64,000 nucleotides of DNA from Chromohalobacter canadensis. Lineage in GTDB: Bacteria; Pseudomonadota; Gammaproteobacteria; Pseudomonadales; Halomonadaceae. Of this stretch, positions 32,182 through 41,755 are shown piece after piece (position 1 is the stretch's first letter; the number at the start of each line of letters is the position of its first letter). A program made the translations under genes and the position numbers. The notes beneath the pieces are model-generated. The model saw nothing but the letters and a program-made list of their open reading frames with translations, had not been told where the DNA came from and searched no databases. The stretch spans positions 2,356,001 to 2,420,000 of the forward strand of contig NZ_CP140151.1 in NCBI RefSeq assembly GCF_034479555.1. Reading direction: 5' to 3'.

Positions 32182-33045
32182 ATGGTTCGCAAGGTCGCGA
32201 TTCACGCACAGTCCCAGACACTGCCGGGTAGCGAAGCCGAGATGGAACCACCGGCCGAGATGATCCGTCCCGGCTATCGGGGGGCGTCGAAGCTGGAAGG
32301 CAAGATCGCCTTGATCACCGGCGGTGACAGCGGCATCGGCCGTTCGGTGGCGATCCACTTCGCGCGCGAGGGCGCCGATGTAGCGGTGGTCTACCTCAGC
32401 GAGCGCGAGGATGCTGCCGAGACGCAACGCCTGGTGGAGGCCGAGGGACGCCGTTGTCATCTGATCGAGGGCGATCTGGCGGAGGCCGAGTTCTGCCGTC
32501 GCTGCATCGACGAGACGGTGCAGGTCTACGGAGGGCTCAATATCCTGGTCAACAACGCCGGCACGCAGTGGGTGTGCCAGGACCTGACCGAGCTTTCCGA
32601 CGAGCAGTGGCGCTCGGTGTTCGAGACCAACATGCACAGCCAGTTCTATCTCGCCAAGGCGGCCTTGCCGCATCTGGGCGAGGATGACGCGATCATCAAC
32701 AACGCCTCGGTCAATGCCTATATCGGGCCGGATTTTCTGGTCGATTATTCGGCCACCAAGGGAGCCATCGTCAGTTTCACGCGTAGCCTCTCGAACCAGG
32801 TGGTGGGGCGCGGCATTCGCGTCAACGCCGTGGCGCCCGGGCCGGTGTGGACGCCGTTGCAGCCGGCGACACTGGGCGCCCATGACCCGCAATGGCTGGA
32901 AGGCTTCGGTGAGGAAACCCCGATGGGGCGTGCCGGGCAACCCAGCGAACTCGGACCGGTATTCGTCTTCCTGGCGAGTCTCGATGCTTCCTTCATCAGC
33001 GGCCAGACGATTCATCCCAATGGTGGTACCGTCGTCAATGGCTAA
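32182..33045 (+). CDS. Short-chain dehydrogenase/reductase, YghA-like
   Basis: A 287-residue SDR with an N-terminal extension before the Rossmann motif TGGDSGIGR. The catalytic residues are in NNAG, S of NASVNAY and YSATKGA (Tyr-x-x-x-Lys). GGAGGTGAG lies five bases before the ATG at 32182, making it a better start than ATG 32170. This extended SDR group includes E. coli YghA, a general aldehyde/alcohol dehydrogenase. Its TAA overlaps the next ATG (TAATG), so it is coupled to the epimerase. Confidence 0.88.
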   Translation: MVRKVAIHAQSQTLPGSEAEMEPPAEMIRPGYRGASKLEGKIALITGGDSGIGRSVAIHFAREGADVAVVYLSEREDAAETQRLVEAEGRRCHLIEGDLAEAEFCRRCIDETVQVYGGLNILVNNAGTQWVCQDLTELSDEQWRSVFETNMHSQFYLAKAALPHLGEDDAIINNASVNAYIGPDFLVDYSATKGAIVSFTRSLSNQVVGRGIRVNAVAPGPVWTPLQPATLGAHDPQWLEGFGEETPMGRAGQPSELGPVFVFLASLDASFISGQTIHPNGGTVVNG

Positions 33046-34331
33046 TGAAAGCCAACGTTTTCGTCACTCGAGGCACGCAAGGCATGGCAGATAATACACA
33101 CTCACCGGCACGGCGCTGGCTGGACGCCGAAACGCATCACCACTGGCTGACTCGGGAAGGACTGAGACTGCTCGAGTTCCACCGTCAGGCGCGGCTCGAC
33201 ACCGGCGGTTTCGCGCCGCTGGACGGCGATGGGCGAATCCCCGAAGGCGCCAGTGCCGATACGATGATCACCGGGCGTATGGCCCACAGTTATGGGTTGG
33301 CGGCGATGCAAGGCGTGCCCGGCGCGGCGTCGCTGGCCGAGCATGCCATACGTGCCTTGAGCGGTTTGCTGCGCGACGAGCAAGACGGTGGTTGGCTAGC
33401 GGGCGGCCCCGCCGTGACGGCGGATCGCACCAAGCAGTGTTACCTGCATCATTTCGTCGCCTTGGGGGCCGCCACTGCTCGTCAGGCGGGCATACCCGGC
33501 TCGGCAGCGCTGCTCGACGAGGTGGTCGAGGTCATCGAGACGCGCTTCTGGTCGGAGAGCGAGCAAGCCTTCGTCGAGCGTTATGCGCAAGGTTGGCGTG
33601 AGCTGGCGGACTATCGTGGCGGCAACAGCAACATGCATGGCGTGGAGCTGTGCCTGGCGTTGGCCGATGTGCGCGACGAGCCACATTGGCTGGATCGGGC
33701 GTTGGCCATCGTCGAGCGGTTGATACATCGACATGCGGCACCGCGCGACTATCGCATACTCGAGCACTTTCACGGCGACTGGGCCGAGTGGCCGGACTAC
33801 AACGTCGAGCAGCCGCATCACGACTTCTATCCATATGGCGCGACGCCGGGGCATAGTTTCGAATGGTCGCGGTTAATGCTGCACCTGGAGGCGGCGCTCG
33901 AGGCGCGTGGGCGTGAAGCGCCCGCCTGGTTGTTCGTGGACGCCGCCGCGTTGTTTGAGGCTGGCTTACGTGACGGCTGGGCCAGCGACGGCGCACCGGG
34001 GTTGGTTTACACCGTGGATTGGCAGGGTCAGCCGAGCTCGCGGCGGCGCCGCCACTGGACGCATGCTGAGGCCTTGGCCGCCGCCAGTGCCTTTCTGCAA
34101 CGCACCGGCGATGCCCACTACGAGCACTGGTATCGCCATGTGTGGGACTTCATCGACACCACCTTCATCGACCGGGCTCGGGGCGGCTGGCAGCAGGAAC
34201 TGGACCATCGCCTCGCCATCGACCCGGCGCAGGGCGACGTCAAACCCGACCTTTATCACGCCTATCAAGCCACCTTGCTGCCGCGTTTACCGCTGGCGCC
34301 CGCTTTGGCCGTGTCGGTCGAGCGCTTGTAA
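33045..34331 (+). CDS. AGE-family sugar epimerase/isomerase
   Basis: Up to 428 residues forming an (alpha/alpha)6 barrel. Family motifs visible are GGFAPLDGDGRIPEG, RMAHSYGLAA, YRGGNSNMHGVELCLALADV, PYGATPGHSFEWSRLML and VKPDLYHAYQATLLPRLPLA, with the histidines used for isomerisation. It is closest in feel to mannose or sulfoquinovose isomerases (YihS). The start at 33045 overlaps the SDR stop; ATG 33084 (MADNTHSPARRW) is an alternative. Coupling to a YghA-like SDR suggests a sugar-oxidation or isomerisation pair (inference). Confidence 0.87.
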   Translation: MKANVFVTRGTQGMADNTHSPARRWLDAETHHHWLTREGLRLLEFHRQARLDTGGFAPLDGDGRIPEGASADTMITGRMAHSYGLAAMQGVPGAASLAEHAIRALSGLLRDEQDGGWLAGGPAVTADRTKQCYLHHFVALGAATARQAGIPGSAALLDEVVEVIETRFWSESEQAFVERYAQGWRELADYRGGNSNMHGVELCLALADVRDEPHWLDRALAIVERLIHRHAAPRDYRILEHFHGDWAEWPDYNVEQPHHDFYPYGATPGHSFEWSRLMLHLEAALEARGREAPAWLFVDAAALFEAGLRDGWASDGAPGLVYTVDWQGQPSSRRRRHWTHAEALAAASAFLQRTGDAHYEHWYRHVWDFIDTTFIDRARGGWQQELDHRLAIDPAQGDVKPDLYHAYQATLLPRLPLAPALAVSVERL

Positions 34332-34488
34332 CACCGTCTTGTGCTTTTGGCTGGCGGGCACATGCGTCCGTCGGCTGACTTGAACCACCCGTCTCGCGTC
34401 CCAATGATTATCAGACTACCTTTTCAGGCGACTGGATACGTCCTGCCGTTTGGCGAGGCGTGATCCGACGCACAGACCAGGAGGCTTC

Positions 34489-35349
34489 ATGAGCCAAGAG
34501 ACCGATTACACCCCACCCCGTGTTTGGGAGCCGAAAGAAAGCGGCGGCAAGTTCGCGAGCATCAACCGCCCGGTCGCAGGGCCCACCCATGAGAAAGAGC
34601 TGCCGGTGGGCAAGCACCCGTTCCAGCTTTACTCGCTGGCCACGCCCAATGGCGTCAAGGCGGGGATCATGTTCGAGGAACTGCTGGCGCTGGGTCACCA
34701 GGGCGCCGAGTACGATGCGTGGTTAATCAACATCGGTGAGGGTGATCAGTTCGGCAGCGGCTTCGTCGAAGCCAATCCCAATTCGAAGATTCCGGCGCTG
34801 ATGGACCACAGCAGCGACACGCCGACACGCGTGTTCGAATCGGGCTCGATTCTTCTGTATCTCGCCGAGAAGTTCGGGGAATTTCTGCCCAAGGAGCATG
34901 TGGCGCGCACCGAAGCGCTCAACTGGCTATTCTGGCAGATGGGCAGCGCGCCGTTCCTCGGTGGCGGTTTCGGGCATTTCTACAGCTACGCGCCGGTCAA
35001 GCTCGAGTACCCCATCGACCGTTATGCCATGGAAACCAAGCGTCAGCTCGATGTGTTGAACCGCCATCTGGCGGAGCACCGCTATCTGGCCGGCGACGCG
35101 TACAGCATCGCCGATATCGCTACTTGGGCGTGGTACGGGCAGTTGGTGCTGGGGCGTCTCTACGATGCCGCCGAGTTCCTGCAAGTCCATGAGTACACGC
35201 ATGTCGTGCGCTGGGCCGAGGAGATCGACGCGCGCCCGGCGGTGCTGCGTGGGCGGATGGTCAATCGCACCTTCGGGGAGCCGGAACTCCAGCTCCACGA
35301 GCGCCACGATGCCAGCGATTTCGAGACTCGGACCGAGGACAAGCGTTAA
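34489..35349 (+). CDS. yghU: Glutathione S-transferase, YghU (nu-class) type
   Basis: A 286-residue GST. An N-terminal extension (YTPPRVWEPKESGGKFASIN) precedes the thioredoxin-like domain (FQLYSLATPNGVKAGIMFEE, then NPNSKIPALMD and ESGSILLYLAEKFG), as in YghU. AGGAGG is at 34479-34484 before ATG 34489. E. coli YghU is a disulfide-bond reductase binding two glutathiones. YghA-like and YghU-like genes also neighbour each other in other bacteria, so the arrangement looks conserved. Confidence 0.9.
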   Translation: MSQETDYTPPRVWEPKESGGKFASINRPVAGPTHEKELPVGKHPFQLYSLATPNGVKAGIMFEELLALGHQGAEYDAWLINIGEGDQFGSGFVEANPNSKIPALMDHSSDTPTRVFESGSILLYLAEKFGEFLPKEHVARTEALNWLFWQMGSAPFLGGGFGHFYSYAPVKLEYPIDRYAMETKRQLDVLNRHLAEHRYLAGDAYSIADIATWAWYGQLVLGRLYDAAEFLQVHEYTHVVRWAEEIDARPAVLRGRMVNRTFGEPELQLHERHDASDFETRTEDKR

Positions 35350-35518
35350 GCTCTGCCTGACAAGTGTCTGCGCTCAGCCATACGGCGTTAAAAATCGGCT
35401 CAAAATACTCATTTACACCTCGTAAACTCCGTTTTTTCGCCAATTTTTGCCTTGTCTGGCTATCGCTCGCCGACTTTTCAGAAGAGCTTAGGCATAACGC
35501 TCGCGCCGTCAACGAGCG
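35350..35518. other. Convergent intergenic region with short inverted repeat
   Basis: The stretch carries TTTAC (35412-35416) and GTAAA (35422-35426) around ACCTC, set in AT-rich sequence between two convergent stops. It has the look of a dispersed intergenic element but occurs only once in this window. No gene was found. Confidence 0.4.
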
Positions 35519-36292
35519 CTACTTATCCAGCAGTTCCGCGACCGAGTTGAGCACTTCGCGGGGCCGGAAGGGGTAGCGCTCGATTTCGTCCCGCGTGGCG
35601 ATGCCAGTCATCACCAGTACCGTGTGCAGGCCGGCCTCGATGCCGGCGATGACGTCGGTGTCCATGCGGTCGCCGATCATGCCAGTGCGTTCGGAGTGCG
35701 TGCCGAGTTTGTTCATGGCCGAGCGGAACATCATCGGGTTGGGCTTGCCGACGTAGTACGGCTCGCGCTTGGTGGCGGCGGTGATCAAAGCCGCGACCGC
35801 ACCGGTGGCGGGTAACGGTCCTTCGGGGCTGGGGCCGGTGACATCGGGGTTGGTGGCGATGAAACGTGCGCCGCCGTTGATCAGGCGGATCGCGCGGGTG
35901 ATCGCTTCGAACGAATAGCTGCGCGTCTCACCGAGTACCACGAAGTCCGGCGCGACATCGGTCATCACGAACCCGGCTTCGTGAATCGCCGTGGTCAGGC
36001 CGGCTTCGCCGATCACGAAGGCCGAGCCGCCGGGCGCCTGATCGCGCAGGAAGGCGGCGGTCGCCAGGGCGGATGTCCACAGCCGGTCTTCGGGGACATC
36101 GATCCCCAGGCGCGTCAGTCGGGCGCTGAGGTCGCGCGGCGTGTAGATGGAGTTATTGGTGAGCACGAGAAAAGGCGTGCCATTGGCGCGCCATTGGTCG
36201 ATCAACTCGACCGCGCCGGGTAGGGCCCGGTCCTCGCCGATCAGTACGCCGTCCATGTCCGTTAACCAGCAGTCGATCGCGCGTTCGCTCAT
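35519..36292 (-). CDS. HAD-IIA family sugar phosphatase, NagD-like
   Basis: A 257-residue phosphatase. Motif I is WLTDMDGVL, then LVLTNNS (motif II) and the C-terminal MIGDRMDTDVIAGIEAG (motif IV). NagD-type enzymes dephosphorylate nucleotides and sugar phosphates. I prefer the start at 36292 because the family begins close to motif I; an in-frame ATG at 36331 would add 13 residues. The gene is divergent from the symporter gene. Confidence 0.88.
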   Translation of the reverse strand: MSERAIDCWLTDMDGVLIGEDRALPGAVELIDQWRANGTPFLVLTNNSIYTPRDLSARLTRLGIDVPEDRLWTSALATAAFLRDQAPGGSAFVIGEAGLTTAIHEAGFVMTDVAPDFVVLGETRSYSFEAITRAIRLINGGARFIATNPDVTGPSPEGPLPATGAVAALITAATKREPYYVGKPNPMMFRSAMNKLGTHSERTGMIGDRMDTDVIAGIEAGLHTVLVMTGIATRDEIERYPFRPREVLNSVAELLDK

Positions 36293-36426
36293 CGCCTTGA
36301 TGTCCTGTTGCTGAATCGATGCGACCAGCATAATGGTAATGTAGCGCTGCCGCAGCCTCCGTGTCGGGCATTTTGTCTAACATGAGGCGAAATACGGTGT
36401 CGGCCAAACAAGGAGGAGAGGGAGCG

Positions 36427-37677
36427 GTGAAAGCATTGTGGCAGGCCTATACGAAGAGCTCATTGATCCTGAGGGTCACGATTGCGTTGGTACTCGGCGT
36501 CGTCGTGGGTCTGGTCGGCGGCCAGGATGTTGCGGATTGGCTGGCGCCATTCGGTGATTTGCTACTGCGGCTGTTGAAGTTTCTGATCGTGCCCATCGTG
36601 CTGTTCACATTGATGGTGGGCATCAACCAAGCCAGCGCCGGCAGCATGGGCCGCGTCGGGCGTAAGGTGTTCGTCTACTATATCGGCACCTCGGCGCTGG
36701 CGATCGCCGTGGGGTTGGCGGTGGCTTCGCTGTTTTCCCCGGGTAGCGGGATGACGTTGGATAGCAGCGCCGAGGTGTCGGTGCCGGAGAACCCAGGTAT
36801 TGCTCAGGTGCTGCTTGGCGTGGTGCCGGACAACATCATCGGGGCGTTCGCCGAGTTGAACCTGTTAGGTATCATCTTTACCGCCATCGTCTTCGGCATC
36901 GCCCTGTTGAAGCTGCGGACGTCCGAGTCGCATGGGGCGCTGGCCGAGCAACTGTACCGTGTGATCGAGGCGCTCAACGAGGTCACGCTCAAGGTGATGT
37001 CGGGTGTGCTGCATTACGTGCCGATCGGCGTGTTTGCCATTGTTGCCGGTACGGTGGCCGAGCAGGGGATGGAAACATTGTTGTCGCTGGGCGACATGGT
37101 ACTGGTGCTGTATATCGCTCTGGGCGTGCATCTGCTGCTCTATTGCGTCTTGATGGGGGCCTTTGGCGTCAAGCTACGGCGCTTTTTCCGCGAGGCCCGC
37201 ACGCCGATGGCCACCGCCTTCGCGACCCAGAGTAGCTCCGGGACGTTGCCACTGACGCTGGACGCCGCGCGGCGTATGGGTTTGTCACGCGGTGTGTACG
37301 GCTTCAGCTTGCCGCTTGGGGCGACCATCAACATGGATGGCGCGGCGATTCGTATCGCCATTTCTGCGGTGTTCGCGGCCAATGTGATCGGCGCGCCGCT
37401 GGATTTCACCAGCATGCTGGAGATCGTGCTGATCGGCACGTTGGTGTCCATTGGCACAGCGGGCGTACCTGGGGCCGGCATTATCATGATCGCCACGGTG
37501 TTTTCGCAGGTCGGCCTGCCGATTGAGACGGTGGCCTTGCTGACCGCCATCGATGCCTTGGTGGGCATGGGCTGCACGGCGCTCAATGTCACCGGGGATA
37601 TGGTCGGTGCCTCGATCATCGCCCGCAGTGAAGAAGACGGGCAACGCGATGCGTGCGTCGATGCGCCGCGCTCGTGA
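36427..37677 (+). CDS. Dicarboxylate/amino acid:cation symporter (DAACS)
   Basis: A 416-residue GltP/DctA-type transporter with eight helices and two hairpin loops. Signature segments are TQSSSGTLPLTLDAARRMG (HP1 serine loop) and GATINMDGAAIRIAIS with the NMDG cation site; MGCTALNVTGDMVGASIIAR is near the end. The GTG at 36427 is preferred since a GAGGGAG site precedes it and the first helix follows directly; the frame is open to 36361. It imports glutamate, aspartate or C4-dicarboxylates with Na+ or H+. Confidence 0.9.
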   Translation: MKALWQAYTKSSLILRVTIALVLGVVVGLVGGQDVADWLAPFGDLLLRLLKFLIVPIVLFTLMVGINQASAGSMGRVGRKVFVYYIGTSALAIAVGLAVASLFSPGSGMTLDSSAEVSVPENPGIAQVLLGVVPDNIIGAFAELNLLGIIFTAIVFGIALLKLRTSESHGALAEQLYRVIEALNEVTLKVMSGVLHYVPIGVFAIVAGTVAEQGMETLLSLGDMVLVLYIALGVHLLLYCVLMGAFGVKLRRFFREARTPMATAFATQSSSGTLPLTLDAARRMGLSRGVYGFSLPLGATINMDGAAIRIAISAVFAANVIGAPLDFTSMLEIVLIGTLVSIGTAGVPGAGIIMIATVFSQVGLPIETVALLTAIDALVGMGCTALNVTGDMVGASIIARSEEDGQRDACVDAPRS

Positions 37678-37779
37678 AGGCGCGCGGCGACGGCATTCCC
37701 CGCTATGCTAGGCACCTGAATGCACCCTACGCGCCTGACCGAATGGTACGCGCCGGCGCACCCTGTTACGGGAGATGTC

Positions 37780-39210
37780 ATGCAGTCTGAAGCACAACCC
37801 GACGCGTCGGCTCGGCACGCCGAGCCCGAGGCGCGCGATGTGGTGGTCGTCGGCGGTGGAGCCAGCGGCTTGATGGCTGCACGCGCGGCGGCCAGGCGTG
37901 GGCTAAGCGTCACCTTGCTGGAACGTACGCCACAGGTCGGCGGTAATCTGCGTACCCGCCGCGACGGCGACTGGCAGATTGAGCTCGGCCCCAACACCCT
38001 GATGATGAAGCCGCCGCTGCATGCGTTGCTCGATGAGCTCGGCCTGCTCGATGAGGCGCAGCCTGCCAATCCGACTGCGCGGCGGCGTTACATTGCCTAT
38101 CGGGGCGCACCGGTGGCGCTGCCGTCGCATTGGCTCAAGGCGCCGATCAATTCGCTGATCGGTCCGCGAGGCGTGGGCGCGTTGCTATGCGAACCCTTCC
38201 AACGGCGTGCACCGCAGGCCGAGGAAAGTCTGGCTGATTTCGTCACGCGGCGCTTGGGGCGTCGCGCGCTCGATCATCTGGTCGATCCTTTCGTTTCCGG
38301 TGTCTACGCCGGCGATCCTGAACGGCTCTCGGCGCAGGCGGCGATGCCCCGGCTGGTGGCATTGGAGCGCGAGTATGGCTCACTGGTTCGCGGGGGGCTG
38401 GTGCGGCTGCGCCAAGCGCGCCGTGCGGCCCCTGTATTGCCGCGTGAGTGGCGTGGCCAGTTGGTGAGCTTTCCCTCTGGGCTTCAACGTCTCGCCGAGC
38501 GTTTGGCTGAGGACATCACCGCCCAGTCCAGCGCGGCGATCCACTGCGAGTGCGAGGTTAGTGCCGTGTATCGCGAGGGGGAATACTGGCGTGTGGAGAC
38601 GGCATCGGGGCCGGGTGTTCGTGCGCGAGAGCTGGTGCTGGCGGTTCCAGCGCCCACGGCCGCCGCGCTACTGGCACCGCTCGACCCGGACGTGGCCGCG
38701 CCGCTGGAGGCGATCGTTTATCCGCCGGTCAATGCCGTGTCAGTGGGGTTTCGTCGTGCCGATATCGCCCATCCGCTGGATGGTTTCGGCATGCTGATTC
38801 CTGGCGTCGAGCATCGCCGGACTCTGGGCGCGTTGTTTTCCTCAACGCTATTTCCTGGGCGAGCGCCTTCTGGCCATGTGTTGCTGACCGCGTTTCTCGG
38901 TGGCCGTCGCCAGCCCGAGGCTGCTGCCAGCGATGACGACGCCCAGGTGGCGCAGGTCGTCGCTGATCTCCGTGACCTGCTGGGCATTAGCGGTAAGCCG
39001 GTGTGGCAGAGCGTAAGTCGCTGGCCGCAGGCGATTCCGCAGTACGAGCTGGGGCATCTTGAGCGTATCGCTGCCCTCGAAACGGCGCTCGAGGATCATC
39101 CGGGCCTCTCGCTCATTGGCAACTGGCGCGATGGTATCGCGGTGGGAGATTGCTTGGAGAACGGACGGCGCCTCGGCGAGCGGATCGCCGAGACGCTGGG
39201 TAGGGTTTAA
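37780..39210 (+). CDS. hemY: Protoporphyrinogen oxidase, HemY type
   Basis: A 476-residue FAD protein. The dinucleotide motif is VVVVGGGASGLMAARAAARR (G25-G30), followed by VGGNLRTRRDGDWQIELGPN. Other PPOX features are LVDPFVSGVYAGDPERLSAQ and the C-terminal LSLIGNWRDGIAVGDCLENG. HemY removes six electrons from protoporphyrinogen IX with oxygen as acceptor, the penultimate step of haem synthesis. GGGAGATGTC precedes ATG 37780. It is convergent with the MDR gene, 10 bases apart. Confidence 0.88.
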   Translation: MQSEAQPDASARHAEPEARDVVVVGGGASGLMAARAAARRGLSVTLLERTPQVGGNLRTRRDGDWQIELGPNTLMMKPPLHALLDELGLLDEAQPANPTARRRYIAYRGAPVALPSHWLKAPINSLIGPRGVGALLCEPFQRRAPQAEESLADFVTRRLGRRALDHLVDPFVSGVYAGDPERLSAQAAMPRLVALEREYGSLVRGGLVRLRQARRAAPVLPREWRGQLVSFPSGLQRLAERLAEDITAQSSAAIHCECEVSAVYREGEYWRVETASGPGVRARELVLAVPAPTAAALLAPLDPDVAAPLEAIVYPPVNAVSVGFRRADIAHPLDGFGMLIPGVEHRRTLGALFSSTLFPGRAPSGHVLLTAFLGGRRQPEAAASDDDAQVAQVVADLRDLLGISGKPVWQSVSRWPQAIPQYELGHLERIAALETALEDHPGLSLIGNWRDGIAVGDCLENGRRLGERIAETLGRV

Positions 39211-39220
39211 CCGCTGGTAT

Positions 39221-40225
39221 TTACAGCTGGACCAGCATCTTGCCGGTGTTGCCGCCTTCGAAGAGTTTGAGGAAGGCGTCGGGTGTGCGTTCGAGGCCTT
39301 TCTCGATGGTTTCCCGGTAGTCGATCTCGCCACGCGCTACGAGCGGGCCGATCTCTTGCAGGAACTCGGGGTAGTGTTCCCAGTTTTCGGCGTCGAGGAT
39401 GATGAAGCCTTCCATCCGCGCGCGGCGTATCAGCACCCGAGACAGGTTGCTGGGGCCGGGCGTGGGCGTTTGGGCATTGTAGGTGTCGATCAGGCCACAC
39501 ACTGCGATGCGCCCCCCGACGCGGATGTTGTCGAGCGCGGCCTCGAGGCAGTCGCCGCCGACATTTTCATAGTAGACATCGAAGCCGTCGGGGCTGGCCG
39601 CCTTGAGGTCGGCGCTGAGCTGTTGCGCGTCTTTGTCGCGATAGCTGACCGCGCTCACGCCGAGCGATTCCAGCCATTCGAGCTTTTCCGGGGCACCGGC
39701 GATCCCCACGACGAGGCAGCCTTTGGCCTTGGCCAATTGCACGGCCAGGGAGCCGACGGCGCCGCTCGCCGCGCTGACCAGCACGCGCTCGCCTTCCTTG
39801 AGCTGGGCAATGCGGTTGAGCCCGGTCCAGGCGGTCATGCCCGGCATGCCGAGCACGCCGAGAAAGGCTTGCGGTGGCACGTCGAGATCGGGCAATGCCT
39901 GCAAGCTATCGCCGGGGACCTGGGCGATATCGCGCCAGCCGCCCATGTGGACGACGCGGTCTCCGGGGGTGAAGCGTTCGTCACGTGATTCGAGCACCTC
40001 GCCGATGGCGCCGCCTTCGAGGGGCTCGCCCAGCGTGAAGGGCGGGACATAGGTCGTCACGCCGTCCATACGCCCGCGCATGTAGGGATCGACCGAGAGC
40101 CAGTGGTTCTGCACGCGGACCTCGCCTGCTGCCAGCTCAGGTAACGCCCGGGACTCCAGCGCGAAAAAATCTCGAGATGGTAGGCCCTGGGGATGGGAAT
40201 GGATGGTGAAATAGCGCGATTCCAT
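39221..40225 (-). CDS. NADP-dependent MDR reductase, CurA/2-alkenal reductase type
   Basis: A 334-residue LTD-type reductase. Signature pieces are NHWLSVDPYMRGRMDG, GMPGMTAWTGL, the cofactor motif SAASGAVGSLAVQLAKAKGC and YYENVGGDCLEAALDNIRVG. These enzymes reduce alpha,beta-unsaturated aldehydes and ketones (curcumin, alkenals). The ATG at 40225 has GGAGA upstream; the frame is open further to 40441, without a better start. No signal peptide. Confidence 0.9.
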   Translation of the reverse strand: MESRYFTIHSHPQGLPSRDFFALESRALPELAAGEVRVQNHWLSVDPYMRGRMDGVTTYVPPFTLGEPLEGGAIGEVLESRDERFTPGDRVVHMGGWRDIAQVPGDSLQALPDLDVPPQAFLGVLGMPGMTAWTGLNRIAQLKEGERVLVSAASGAVGSLAVQLAKAKGCLVVGIAGAPEKLEWLESLGVSAVSYRDKDAQQLSADLKAASPDGFDVYYENVGGDCLEAALDNIRVGGRIAVCGLIDTYNAQTPTPGPSNLSRVLIRRARMEGFIILDAENWEHYPEFLQEIGPLVARGEIDYRETIEKGLERTPDAFLKLFEGGNTGKMLVQL

Positions 40226-40555
40226 GATGTCTCCGCTGTGATGACCAGTATGTGTCATGCCGCCCACTCGGATGGGCGTGCCTGTATTCATTAGATGGGC
40301 ATGATGGCGGCCGGACGCAAGGGGCGTTTCATGGCGACGCTCTGATAAGCTGATTTTGACACGACGTTGGTCTAGCGTGAGATCGGCATGCGAGGGCGCG
40401 CACGAGGGTATCGACACCCTTCGTGCAGAGTCGATATCCATTAGGACATGAGGATGTCGTCACTCGGTTATTGGTGAGAGGGACTCGCCCCGTCTAGCGT
40501 GAATAATGAAGCGTCGCATGGGGTGGCGCTGAGGTGCGCTATCGAGAGGCCGAGG

Positions 40556-41749
40556 ATGACACGATTTCAGACGATTCCGCGCTTGGCGTTGGGCATGGGA
40601 ATGACGTGCCTAGCGTTGAATGCGGCACAGGCAGACGAGATGACCACACAGACTCCTTCCGTCGAAAAGCATCGCTTCGGCCAACTTCCCGATGGCCGCG
40701 AGGTCGAGGCGTACCACCTACGCAACGGCCAGGGCATCGACATGCAGGTGATTACCTACGGCGGCATCATTACCTCGCTGCGCACCCCGGACGCGCAGGG
40801 TAATGTCGACGACATCGTGCTGGGGTTCGATTCCCTGGAAGACTACCGTTCCGAGGCATATCGTAAATCCAATCCCTATTTCGGGGCCCTGATCGGGCGT
40901 TATGGCAACCGTATCGCCGAGGGGCGCTTCACGCTCGATGGCACGACCTACGAGCTGGCGACCAATGACGGCCCCAATCATCTCCACGGAGGCGATAAAG
41001 GCTTCGACAAGCGGCTCTGGCAGGCACATTCCTTCGAGAACGACACCGGCGTCGGTGTCGAACTGCGCTATACCAGCGAAGATGGCGAGGAAGGTTATCC
41101 CGGGACGCTCGAGACCCGCGTGCGGTATACGCTGACCACTGACGACAAAATGATCATCGACTATCACGCCACCACCGATAAGGCGACGCCGGTCAACTTG
41201 ACCCAGCACAGTTACTTCAACCTCGAGGGCGAGGGCAGCGGGCCGATCACCGATCATCGGTTGATGCTCAATGCCGATGCCTTTACCCCGATTGGGGACA
41301 CGTTGATCCCGACCGGTGAGATTCGAGCCGTGATGGGCACGCCATTCGATTTCAGCGAGTCCACGGTAATCGGGGCCCGCATCGGCGACGACAATACTCA
41401 GCTCGAGTACGGCCAGGGCTACGATCACAATTTCGTGTTAATGCGTGACGAAGCGGCTGCAGGCGAGCTGGTAACGGCTGCCCGCGTCGTAGCGCCGGAC
41501 AGTGGCCGTGTGCTGGAGGTCGCCACTACTGAGCCTGGGATTCAATTCTACTCGGGGAATTTTCTCGATGGCACGCTGACCGGCAAGGGGGGCGAAGCCT
41601 ACGAAAAGCGTGGCGGTTTCGCACTGGAAACTCAGCACTTTCCGGATTCTCCCAACCAGGCTGATTTCCCGTCGACGATCCTCAAGCCCGGCGACACGTA
41701 TGAGTCGCGCACGGTATGGCGCTTTGCCACGCAGGGCGACGGCAGCTGA
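40556..41749 (+). CDS. Aldose 1-epimerase, exported
   Basis: A 397-residue mutarotase with a signal peptide (LALGMGMTCLALNAAQA, cleavage before DEMTT). The catalytic His is in NLTQHSYFNL and the Glu in GGFALETQHFPDSPNQADFP; NPYFGALIGRYGNRIAEGRF and GPNHLHGGDKGFDK are also typical. The enzyme interconverts alpha and beta anomers of hexoses, here in the periplasm. GAGG lies directly before ATG 40556. It is convergent with the GGDEF-EAL gene and has no sugar-uptake neighbour. Confidence 0.9.
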   Translation: MTRFQTIPRLALGMGMTCLALNAAQADEMTTQTPSVEKHRFGQLPDGREVEAYHLRNGQGIDMQVITYGGIITSLRTPDAQGNVDDIVLGFDSLEDYRSEAYRKSNPYFGALIGRYGNRIAEGRFTLDGTTYELATNDGPNHLHGGDKGFDKRLWQAHSFENDTGVGVELRYTSEDGEEGYPGTLETRVRYTLTTDDKMIIDYHATTDKATPVNLTQHSYFNLEGEGSGPITDHRLMLNADAFTPIGDTLIPTGEIRAVMGTPFDFSESTVIGARIGDDNTQLEYGQGYDHNFVLMRDEAAAGELVTAARVVAPDSGRVLEVATTEPGIQFYSGNFLDGTLTGKGGEAYEKRGGFALETQHFPDSPNQADFPSTILKPGDTYESRTVWRFATQGDGS

Positions 41750-41755
41750 ACGATG

